Source: Geobacteraceae bacterium (lineage in GTDB: Bacteria; Desulfobacterota; Desulfuromonadia; Desulfuromonadales; Geopsychrobacteraceae). From it: a DNA stretch of 64,000 nucleotides. Below the pieces are notes generated by a model, which made no database searches, was not told the DNA's origin, and saw only the letters and a program-made list of their open reading frames with translations. The position numbers and the translations under genes were made by a program. Every line of letters starts with the position of its first letter. Position 1 is the stretch's first letter. Positions 56,272 to 64,000 of the stretch are shown here, piece after piece. Location: the NCBI GenBank assembly GCA_007125165.1, contig SLDV01000031.1:34232-98231 (forward strand), read 5' to 3'.

Positions 56272-56610
56272 ATGAGTCCTGCACAACAAATGACTCTCCT
56301 GGGGCTGGTCGCCCTGGCCTATTATGCTGTACTGGTTGCAACGGGTGTTGTCGGTACAGACGTCATGCCCCAGTTTGTGGTATCAGCGGTAATCTTTCTA
56401 TCGTCCGGGCGGCTGCTTCGCGGTATGGCCCGCAGTCGGATAAAAGAGGATCGCGAGGGGAAAAAAGGCAAGCCCCGCCCCGAGCCGAACTGGGCATTGC
56501 GTACTCAGATCCTTAACTGGGTGATGGCGGTGCTGATTATCGGGGCATTGGGTCTGTGGATCATGAAGCCGGTGGGCGTGTCCTTTTTTGAGATATTCAG
56601 TTTCAATTAG
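56272..56610 (+). CDS. Small hypothetical membrane protein
   Basis: 113 aa with three hydrophobic segments; compact ORF between transporter and regulator genes. Confidence 0.6.
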   Translation: MSPAQQMTLLGLVALAYYAVLVATGVVGTDVMPQFVVSAVIFLSSGRLLRGMARSRIKEDREGKKGKPRPEPNWALRTQILNWVMAVLIIGALGLWIMKPVGVSFFEIFSFN

Positions 56611-56622
56611 TCTCCTTTTGCT

Positions 56623-57996
56623 TCACCCCTTGTCGCCAAGCAGGTCCTCCTTGCGTAGCCCGTATTTTTTCATTTTTCGATAAATCGTCGTCATATTCAT
56701 CCCCGCCCTGGCGGCCGCTTCTTCAATATTGCCTCCAACAGCAGTGAGCACCTGGCGCAGGTAGTCGATCTCAAAGCGTGCCAGAGCGTTATTGTAATCA
56801 TCACCGCTGCAGGGAGTATCCTCAATGTCGATAAACTGGGACAGAGTTGAAAGGCTGACCTGCTCTTCAGTTTCAATCGTGATGCAGGCCTCGATAACAT
56901 TTTTCAACTGCCGAATGTTACCCGGCCAGGCATAACCGGTTGCTGCCTGCTGGGCTTCCGGGGAAAGACCGCTGATACTGGTACCAAACTTGCGGTTCTG
57001 CTCGCGGATAAAATAGGACGCCAACAGCAGGATGTCGGGCTTGCGCTGGCGCAGTGGCGGCAGGTGCAGATTGATGACATTGAGGCGATAGAACAGATCT
57101 TCGCGGAAGGTTCCTTTTTCCACCTCTTTTTCCAGATCGGAATTGGTAGCGGAGATGAGCCTGACGTCCACCCGGGTGGGAGCTGTGTCACCAATACGTC
57201 TGAATTCCTGTTCCTGCAGAAATCGCAACAGGGTTTTCTGGACATTCAGGGGGAGGTTGCCGATTTCGTCAAGAAACAGGGTGCCGCCATCGGCAGCTTT
57301 CAAAAGCCCCTGCTTGTCGGCATCAGCACCCGTAAAGGCCCCCTTTTTGTGGCCGAACAGTTCACTCTCCATCACCGAGTCGGGAATTCCGCCGCAATTA
57401 ATAGCAATAAAGGGCTTGTCTTTGCGCGGGGAATTGTAATGGATCGCCTGAGCGATCAGCTCCTTGCCGGTACCGGATTCTCCGGTAATGAGTGCTGACG
57501 TGTCACGTACCGCGACCTTTTTAACCTTGTCGAGCAACTGGTGGAGAATAGTAGAGGTGCCGATAATCTTGTCAAAATTGAACTTGCCGGCAAGTTCCTG
57601 GCGCAACTGTTCATTTTCAGAGATCAACTGGTTATGCTTAAGGGCATTGCGAACCCGAAACAGGAGTTCATCCGGCTCAAAAGGCTTGGTCAGCATGTCA
57701 TAGGCCCCCTTGCGCAACGCCTGAATCGACATATCGACGGTAGCAAAGGCGGTAATCATGATAACCGGGATGTCACCCTCCTTGGCCTTTATGCGCTGCA
57801 GCACTTCAAGGCCGTCAATCCCGGGCATCTTGATATCACTGATGACCAGATCCCAGACCCCGGGCCGGAACATCTCAACCGCCTCCAACGGATCGGTGAA
57901 AGTGCGTACCGCGTGGCCGTCGTCCATCAGCACGGCTGCCATCATCCGGCACAACCCCTCCTCATTATCGATGATCATGATCTGTTTTGCGGTCAT
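56623..57996 (-). CDS. Sigma-54-dependent response regulator (NtrC family)
   Basis: REC domain, GESGTGKELIAQAIH, GAFTGADADKQGLLKAADGGTLFLDEIG, Fis-type HTH. Confidence 0.96.
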   Translation of the reverse strand: MTAKQIMIIDNEEGLCRMMAAVLMDDGHAVRTFTDPLEAVEMFRPGVWDLVISDIKMPGIDGLEVLQRIKAKEGDIPVIMITAFATVDMSIQALRKGAYDMLTKPFEPDELLFRVRNALKHNQLISENEQLRQELAGKFNFDKIIGTSTILHQLLDKVKKVAVRDTSALITGESGTGKELIAQAIHYNSPRKDKPFIAINCGGIPDSVMESELFGHKKGAFTGADADKQGLLKAADGGTLFLDEIGNLPLNVQKTLLRFLQEQEFRRIGDTAPTRVDVRLISATNSDLEKEVEKGTFREDLFYRLNVINLHLPPLRQRKPDILLLASYFIREQNRKFGTSISGLSPEAQQAATGYAWPGNIRQLKNVIEACITIETEEQVSLSTLSQFIDIEDTPCSGDDYNNALARFEIDYLRQVLTAVGGNIEEAAARAGMNMTTIYRKMKKYGLRKEDLLGDKG

Positions 57997-58091
57997 TCTT
58001 CATTCCCCTGACATAGCATAGCACCATTAAAAACAGTTTCTTGGTCCCCGGAAGGCACGGAACAAACACGGAAGCGAAAATACTTAAAACC

Positions 58092-58252
58092 TGCTGATTA
58101 GCACCAATCTTCCGCTTTGAACCCTTCTCCTGGGGGAGAAGGTGGCTGAAAGCCGGATGAGGGGGCTTGAAATGGTCAAAATCTCCCCCTCACCCTGGTC
58201 CTCTCCCTCAGGGAGAGGGGATAAGATTGCACCTACGGAAGATTAATCAGGT
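58092..58252. repeat. Dispersed repeat, copy D (two-arm, inverted)
   Basis: GCTGATTAGCACCAATCTTCCGC...CCTTCTCCTGGGGGAGAAGG...CTCTCCCTCAGGGAGAGGGG...CGGAAGATTAATCAG. Confidence 0.88.
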
Positions 58253-58334
58253 AAAACCCTTAGGGCTTTTTGATGTTGTTCGTATGTTCCGTGTCTTTCC
58301 GTGATTTCCGTGGACAGCTTGTTTTTTCTGGATT

Positions 58335-60302
58335 TCAATATTCCTCACGTACCAATGGCAGTCGGACAATCACTCGCGTACCCACACCAAGTTCCGAATC
58401 GATGGCAACCTGCCCCTGATGCATATCGATAATCTGTTTTGTGATTGCCAGCCCCAATCCTGTTCCCCGTATTTTGGTAGTAAAAAATGGTTCGAAAATC
58501 TTATCCAGATCTCCTTCTTTAATCCCCTCTCCCTGGTCGACAAATTCAATCCGGACATATTCGTTATCTTCCAGACAGGTTGACACCGTAACCTGCTTTC
58601 CTGGTTGCGAAGCTGCTCCGGCATTCAGCAACAGGTTGATGGCAACCTGCCGCAACTGATCTCCATCAGCCGCTATCATCGGCAGATCGTCAGCAAAGGC
58701 CTGAACAATCTCCACATGATTCATGTCAATATGATTACCGGCAAAGTCGATAATCTGGCGCAACAGACGATTGATATCGGTCGGCTCCAGCACCGGTTTC
58801 GGGGTGCGGGAATAGCTGAGCAGGTCCTGGACTATTTTTTTGCAGCGCTTGCTCTCTCTTTTGATCTCATGGATATAGCTGTAATTGGGATCATCTTCCG
58901 GGATCTTTTTTTCCAGATATCCAGCATAACCGAGAATTACCCCCAGAGGGTTGTTGATTTCGTGAGCCACACCAGAAGACAGAACGCCGAGGGAGGCCAT
59001 TTTCCCCTGCTGGGCCAGGGCTGCTTCCATCTCCTTGTTTTTGCGCAACATCCGTGTCATACGATTAAATGCAATGGCCAGTTCGCCCAGCTCATCCTGA
59101 CTTTCTACCGGCATCTGCTCATCCAGCCGACCCTGACGAACCTTGCGGATCACACTGATCATCCGCTGAATCGGATCAGTCAATACCTTGGCGGCCATGG
59201 CCAGCAACGCCGTGGTAACCAGCCCGATAATCAGCGGCAACAACAGCACATGCATAGCAACATGCCATTTGAGATCATTGGCCGTCTGGTAAAATTCATC
59301 CTCATAACTGCCAACAGCAATAATCCAGTCCCACGGCTCGAAATACCGATAGCGGACAATTTTCATCCGCGCTTTCTTATCCTGCGGACCAGACCAGGGA
59401 TAACGAATCCAGCCATCTCGATAGCGGGTCATTTCGGCAATAAAAGCACGCCCGTCGGCATCAGTAACCTGTAGTAAGTTGTCCCCTTCGGCGTCCGGAT
59501 GAATAGTCAGGGTGCCGTCACCGGTCATACAGTAGATATAGCCGGTCTGACCAACTTCTTTACTCTTGATCTGCTCACCCAGAAGCATTCGGGCACTGAG
59601 TTCAAAATTGGGATCATCGTAAGTCTCATCCAGATAGCCACCGGCTGCTACGATCCAGTCCCAGGCGTGACAATACCGAAACGCAACGATTTTTCTTCGC
59701 GGCCACCTGTCACCAAGCAGTTCGTTATACCAGGGATAGATGGTGTATAGAACTTCTCCCGGCTCACTGGCAAGGGCTCGCTGCTTCATGTCGCGAATAA
59801 AAAACCAGCCATTCTCATCTCGTGAATCACTGATATCCTCGCCTTCGAGCACTGGATGCACGGTCAGGATACCGTTGCCGGTCATGGCAAAGAGATACCC
59901 ACTGGTGCCGATACTCACCTCTTTAAAACTGTTGCGGACCGTCTGTTTAGCTGAAATAGCATCAATTTGCCCGATACGTTGGCGACGCTGCTGCTCGTTG
60001 ATAATACCGAAAGCCAGTTCGACGAGACTCTTCATCTCCTGTTCGACAATTTTTTTCTTGTCGTCACGGTAAACCTCGAACTGGCGATGATGATTTTCCA
60101 GCAGATCGAGGGTAAAGCTGGCCATGTGATCGAGGTCGGCGCGACTGGTTTCCGCCAATCCGTCATAAGCCTGCCGGGTGGCGACATAACCGATAATCGC
60201 ACCCAGAAGAAAAATCGGTACGATAACCAGCGGCAGGATAATGACCAGCATTTTCCAACGAATTTTCAATCTGTTGAGAAACCGGGAAAATAGACGGATC
60301 AT
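58335..60302 (-). CDS. Sensor histidine kinase with tandem Cache domains, HAMP, HisKA, HATPase
   Basis: Two repeated GxSGYLFxMTGNGxLTVHP...WDWIVAAGGYLDE units, HAMP, SSGVAHEINNPLGVILGYAGYLE H-box, GTGLGLAITKQIIDMH. Confidence 0.95.
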   Translation of the reverse strand: MIRLFSRFLNRLKIRWKMLVIILPLVIVPIFLLGAIIGYVATRQAYDGLAETSRADLDHMASFTLDLLENHHRQFEVYRDDKKKIVEQEMKSLVELAFGIINEQQRRQRIGQIDAISAKQTVRNSFKEVSIGTSGYLFAMTGNGILTVHPVLEGEDISDSRDENGWFFIRDMKQRALASEPGEVLYTIYPWYNELLGDRWPRRKIVAFRYCHAWDWIVAAGGYLDETYDDPNFELSARMLLGEQIKSKEVGQTGYIYCMTGDGTLTIHPDAEGDNLLQVTDADGRAFIAEMTRYRDGWIRYPWSGPQDKKARMKIVRYRYFEPWDWIIAVGSYEDEFYQTANDLKWHVAMHVLLLPLIIGLVTTALLAMAAKVLTDPIQRMISVIRKVRQGRLDEQMPVESQDELGELAIAFNRMTRMLRKNKEMEAALAQQGKMASLGVLSSGVAHEINNPLGVILGYAGYLEKKIPEDDPNYSYIHEIKRESKRCKKIVQDLLSYSRTPKPVLEPTDINRLLRQIIDFAGNHIDMNHVEIVQAFADDLPMIAADGDQLRQVAINLLLNAGAASQPGKQVTVSTCLEDNEYVRIEFVDQGEGIKEGDLDKIFEPFFTTKIRGTGLGLAITKQIIDMHQGQVAIDSELGVGTRVIVRLPLVREEY

Positions 60303-60437
60303 GGCGCCTCATGAATAAACAGGATATCCGAACAAGATGTGTGACTTTATAACATGAGAGCGGCAGAGGTGGAAGGGCAAGGATTGTGTCGGCCCATCAA
60401 GTAACATACTTTCCGGGCCGACGGAAACTGGTGGGAA

Positions 60438-61829
60438 TCAGAGGAGCCCCTGAGCCTGGGCATTGTTTCTTGCCGCCTGACGCAAACCGTCGCTGATACT
60501 GGGATAAACATGCACAGTTGTACTCAAATCGACTACCGACAGGCCGAAACGGATCGCCAGAGTCGCTTCATGGATGATATCGGCGGCACGCGGGCAGAGC
60601 ATCTGCACGCCGAGAATTTTACCCGATCCCTGTTCAGCGCAGAGCAGCACGCCACCAAGCATCTCCCCCATGACATGGGCCTTGGGTACCCGCTCAAGGT
60701 CAAGATAGGTGGTTACCACAGAGTATCCCTTTGCCTCCGCCTGGATTTTGGTCAGACCGACAGTAGCAAATTCAGGATCGACAAAAACAGCCATCGGTGA
60801 AAAACGGTGATCTATAGAATGGTTACCAGCAGGGTCAAGCATATTCTTGGCGGCAATCTGGGCTTCCCGAGCACCGGCGGGAGCAATCAGGGGCGGCCCG
60901 GTCACATCGCCGGCGGCCCAGATGCCGGGCACACTGGTGCGTAATTGGCGATCCACTTTGATGAAACCACCCTGATCGGTTTCAACGCCGATCTCATCCA
61001 GCCCCAGATTTTTTGTTACCGGCTGGGTACCGATGGCGAGCATCAGCCGTTCGGCACTGAAACCAACTTCGGCGCCATTAATCAAAGCAAACAGGCAGCT
61101 ATTGTCACCGTGCTGCTCCACCCGCTGAGCCTCAACATTACAGAGAATTTCCACCCCTTCCTGTTCCAGCATCATCCGGAACTGTTCGGTCAGGCGCAGA
61201 TCGAATTCCGCCAGCAGGCGTGGACCCCGCTCGAGGATGGTAACCCGGGTGCCAAAACGGGCGAACATCTGCCCCATTTCCAGAGCAATAACACCGCCGC
61301 CCAGAATAACAACGGATTCTGGAAAGCAGGGGAGATGAAGTGCGTTGTAGCTGGTGAGATACTTGACCTGATCAAGGCCGGGAATTGGAACAGTGCGGGG
61401 CTCCCCACCGGTAGCAATAAGAATCTGCGGCGCTGTGTATATAATGCCGCCGGCTTCAACTTCACGAGGAGATATGAACTGCCCGCGGGCCTTGATGACA
61501 GTGATATTATTCGTCTGATCGACTTCGCGCTGATAATGAGTTTCGCGCACGGTAACTACGGCCTTTTGCTTTAACGGCATCAGAGTGCCGCAGTCAGGGT
61601 GACCGGCTTTAAGATTCAACCCCCAGCTTTCTCCCTTGCGTGCTCCGTGGTACATCTCTGCCTTGTGGATCAGCGTTTTACTGGGAATGCACCCCCAGTT
61701 GACACAGGTTCCACCGAGGTGTGACTGCTCTATCATCAAAACTTTTTTTCCGGCGGCAGCGACAATACGCGCCCCGGCGAAAGCAGTTGAACCGGCGCCG
61801 AGGACGATCATATCGAAGGAGGTTGGCAT
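60438..61829 (-). CDS. MerA/Lpd-like FAD-dependent disulfide oxidoreductase
   Basis: GGTCVNWGCIPSKTLIHKAE; NAD-binding VVILGGGVIALEMGQMFARFG; dimerisation domain; no C-terminal CC pair. Confidence 0.9.
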   Translation of the reverse strand: MPTSFDMIVLGAGSTAFAGARIVAAAGKKVLMIEQSHLGGTCVNWGCIPSKTLIHKAEMYHGARKGESWGLNLKAGHPDCGTLMPLKQKAVVTVRETHYQREVDQTNNITVIKARGQFISPREVEAGGIIYTAPQILIATGGEPRTVPIPGLDQVKYLTSYNALHLPCFPESVVILGGGVIALEMGQMFARFGTRVTILERGPRLLAEFDLRLTEQFRMMLEQEGVEILCNVEAQRVEQHGDNSCLFALINGAEVGFSAERLMLAIGTQPVTKNLGLDEIGVETDQGGFIKVDRQLRTSVPGIWAAGDVTGPPLIAPAGAREAQIAAKNMLDPAGNHSIDHRFSPMAVFVDPEFATVGLTKIQAEAKGYSVVTTYLDLERVPKAHVMGEMLGGVLLCAEQGSGKILGVQMLCPRAADIIHEATLAIRFGLSVVDLSTTVHVYPSISDGLRQAARNNAQAQGLL

Positions 61830-61875
61830 GGTTTCTTTCCGTCAGCAATGCAAACAAATCATTTAAGGTGTCATT

Positions 61876-62232
61876 TTATCTGTCAGGAATATCGTAGCGA
61901 TGCTTCAGTCGGCACAGTTCCAGCTTGGACTGATACAGGTCACGAAAAATCGAGCTTGAACGTTCCATCATCTGGTTATTGTAGCTGTTGAACAGCTGAC
62001 CCAGATTATCCCTGATTTCATCAAACTGCTCCTGACTAAGGTCCGTCGGCAACTTCAGCGACAACTCGGGTGCGTCATCAATAAAATACTTTTCAATAAT
62101 TTTTTCAAGTTCCCTTTTCAGACAACTGGTCACTTCCGGACATTGGTCGGGGGGATGCTTTTCCAGAGCGTCATCGATAAGTTCGGCCACGCGACTTTGT
62201 GTTTTTTTTAACGGAATGACTTTTGCCGACAT
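61876..62232 (-). CDS. Conserved hypothetical protein
   Basis: 118 aa compact ORF, MSAKVIPLKKTQSRVAELIDDALEKHPPDQCPEVTSCLKRELEKIIEKYF. Confidence 0.6.
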   Translation of the reverse strand: MSAKVIPLKKTQSRVAELIDDALEKHPPDQCPEVTSCLKRELEKIIEKYFIDDAPELSLKLPTDLSQEQFDEIRDNLGQLFNSYNNQMMERSSSIFRDLYQSKLELCRLKHRYDIPDR

Positions 62233-62317
62233 CTATTGATCCTGATCGCAGGTATAAACCGGGGCACATAAACAACCAACGCCTACAGCATAACGGATAA
62301 AGGGCAACAGATGCAAA

Positions 62318-62348
62318 ACGGCCACCCGAAAAAATCGAGTGGCCGCAA
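62318..62348 (-). terminator. Intrinsic terminator-like hairpin after the outer-membrane protein gene
   Basis: GGCCAC...GTGGCC with flanking T/A tracts. Confidence 0.6.
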
Positions 62349-62368
62349 AAAAAGCGCAGGGGAAAGGA

Positions 62369-63160
62369 TCAGAAACGTACCATCAACCCGCCAAATGGCC
62401 CGGAAAACTCTGTTGCGACATACAGATCGCTCTCATCAATTTTCAGGTCAAAAAAACGATAACCGGCGTACACTCCAACCATCGGAGCTGGTGAGAATTC
62501 CAGTTGCGCCTCGGCGTCAAGAAAGCGGTTATTGTCATACTCCATGTAGCCCAGCCGACCGACCAGACCGATAAAGTCCGCCAGAGCGATCCGTCCACGC
62601 AACCCGATGGTAGGTATGGGTACCAGCGCCGACTCTTTTTCTTCAAAAACCAGAATGTTTCCCGCTGATCCGAGATTTTTCAACATGACTTCAGTGTCGG
62701 CAATCTTGACCGCCAGCTCAACGCCAAGCTGCACCCGGGTCGGAAGGTTGTCCATATTGACCAGGAAATAGGTGTAACCGATATCGTAGAGAGCAATATC
62801 CAGTTCACTTTTTACCCTGTCGCTGATGGAAAAATTCTGACCTTTAAACTTTCCCTCGACTTTGAGGGTGCCGGTGCCGGAAAAATTGATCGGCAGATAG
62901 TTGAATGCGAGACGGGAACGGCCCCATTGCAGGGCAACCTCTCCGGTAATACCGCCGCTGTCATCAAGATCAAGGTCGCGACGAACATCGATCTTCTGGC
63001 CGACACCGTTGACGGTTCCGGCGATAGTGCCTTTTGGACTGAGGAGCTGATAGCCTGCCTTGAATGACAATAACTCATCAGCAAAAGCGGTTGAGCTCAG
63101 GATGAACAAAAACAACAGGACGATCGTTAACAAGGGTGTCACTTTACATTTGGATGGCAT
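62369..63160 (-). CDS. Outer-membrane beta-barrel protein (predicted)
   Basis: Signal peptide (PLLTIVLLFLFILSSTAFA), alternating amphipathic strands, C-terminal ...FSGPFGGLMVRF ending in F. Confidence 0.75.
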   Translation of the reverse strand: MPSKCKVTPLLTIVLLFLFILSSTAFADELLSFKAGYQLLSPKGTIAGTVNGVGQKIDVRRDLDLDDSGGITGEVALQWGRSRLAFNYLPINFSGTGTLKVEGKFKGQNFSISDRVKSELDIALYDIGYTYFLVNMDNLPTRVQLGVELAVKIADTEVMLKNLGSAGNILVFEEKESALVPIPTIGLRGRIALADFIGLVGRLGYMEYDNNRFLDAEAQLEFSPAPMVGVYAGYRFFDLKIDESDLYVATEFSGPFGGLMVRF

Positions 63161-63338
63161 GGCCTTCTCCTTGCCGAATGGGGTTTCGACAAAAATTAAC
63201 ATGACCCAACAACCCGGGTCATTCTTTTTAATATTAATTTTGAAAGTATTGCTTCCCGCCTGATCAGGGGCTTGCGTTTATTTCACAGCGAGGGATAGTA
63301 TAACCATAAAGGTTTTCTTTCAGGCAAGGATTTAAGCT

Positions 63339-63902
63339 ATGAGCCATATTTTTACCAGACGCCAGATGCTGACGCTGCTGGCGTCCCAACTGGGGGTACT
63401 GTGGCTGGCAACACAGGGATTCTCTCAACAATCTGCCAAGGATAGAGCCATGACCAGTGCCGAGTCAACCGTTCGTGTTTTTTCCGTAGAAAAAGACGCC
63501 TATATCGCCGTAGAAAAAATTAGTCGCAGCGAAGCCGAGTGGCGTAAGCTTTTGACCCCTCAGCAGTATCATATTCTTCGTGAGGAGGGCACTGAGCGCG
63601 CCTTCACCGGAGCGCTGCTTGAGAATAAGGAGCGAGGCGTCTATCGCTGCGCCGGCTGCGGCAACGACCTCTACCACTCCGACCATAAATATGATTCCGG
63701 CAGTGGCTGGCCGAGCTACTATCAGGCTGTCGCTGCGGAAAACATCATCACCCGTAGCGACCGACGTCTGTTCATGGTGCGCACCGAACTGCTGTGCAGC
63801 CGCTGTGACTCACATCTGGGACATGTGTTCAGCGACGGCCCACCCCCAACCGGCGAACGCCATTGCATCAATTCGGCGGCGCTGATGTTTCATCCGCTGT
63901 AG
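63339..63902 (+). CDS. msrB: Peptide-methionine (R)-S-oxide reductase, exported
   Basis: GVYRCAGCGNDLYHSDHKYDSGSGWPSYYQ...LLCSRCDSHLGHVFSDGPPPTGERHCINSAAL; N-terminal TRRQMLTLLASQLGVLWL. Confidence 0.96.
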   Translation: MSHIFTRRQMLTLLASQLGVLWLATQGFSQQSAKDRAMTSAESTVRVFSVEKDAYIAVEKISRSEAEWRKLLTPQQYHILREEGTERAFTGALLENKERGVYRCAGCGNDLYHSDHKYDSGSGWPSYYQAVAAENIITRSDRRLFMVRTELLCSRCDSHLGHVFSDGPPPTGERHCINSAALMFHPL

Positions 63903-63926
63903 GGGCGGTTCGCGATCCGCCCCTAC
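63899..63926. terminator. GC-rich hairpin at the msrB stop
   Basis: GTAGGGGCGGttcgcgatCCGCCCCTAC perfect 10-bp stem; may be a dispersed repeat or terminator. Confidence 0.5.
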
Positions 63927-63944
63927 CGGCGCCAAAGGGATTAA

Positions 63945-64000
63945 ATGATGAAAATATTTCTGACGATTCTGATCTTCTCATTGTCTACCGCTGCCCTGGC
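63945..64000 (+). CDS. Start of an exported protein (truncated by window end)
   Basis: ATGATGAAAATATTTCTGACG... encodes signal-peptide-like MMKIFLTILIFSLSTAALA. Confidence 0.5.
   Translation, partial: MMKIFLTILIFSLSTAAL

Noticed and set aside
63339-63902. MsrB as a selenoprotein
   Set aside because: Catalytic position is an ordinary Cys codon (RHCINS) and the ORF has no in-frame TGA
1-64000. CRISPR array, prophage, integrase or transposase genes
   Set aside because: No regularly spaced repeats and no recognisable phage or transposase proteins seen in any frame

Overview
This 64 kb window looks like chromosomal DNA from a Desulfuromonadales-like deltaproteobacterium (inferred from gene content). 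It is densely coding on both strands. Recognisable content, in order: flagellar flgC/flgB with a TPR protein; a small molybdopterin oxidoreductase; three lipoprotein genes, one carrying a Hint domain; a membrane-bound LuxR protein; lspA/ileS; a JAB-DinG helicase fusion near radC; sucCD; fsa; folK; glgC; transporters; tcdA; tatD; an M48 protease; a divergent glutamine synthetase; a tRNA-Sec gene (selC); MATE; RluA; a rhodanese/histidine kinase/EAL regulator operon; hflKC; rsgA/rsmE/ATR; a monocarboxylate/acetate transporter locus with a Cache kinase and sigma-54 regulator; a MerA-like flavoprotein; and msrB. The most notable observation is a periplasmic tandem rhodanese at 47526-48281 (-). The ORF track splits it at one in-frame UGA. 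Read as selenocysteine, the UGA gives a continuous two-domain rhodanese with a C-x4-U active-site motif (YCMGVRU). A GC-rich hairpin with a GGUCU loop follows the UGA, as in the E. coli fdhF SECIS, and a tRNA-Sec gene lies about 8 kb away. Other leads: a palindromic motif TTTGCA-N4-TGCAAA upstream of a perfect -24/-12 promoter at the transporter locus, a dispersed intergenic repeat family (one copy extends a transporter C-terminus), a Hint-domain lipoprotein with no toxin tail, the JAB-XPD/DinG fusion, a Cys-domain/OFA-transporter fusion with an internal start site, and a 105-bp inverted-repeat element. No database search or folding calculation was run; all homology calls come from motif recognition.
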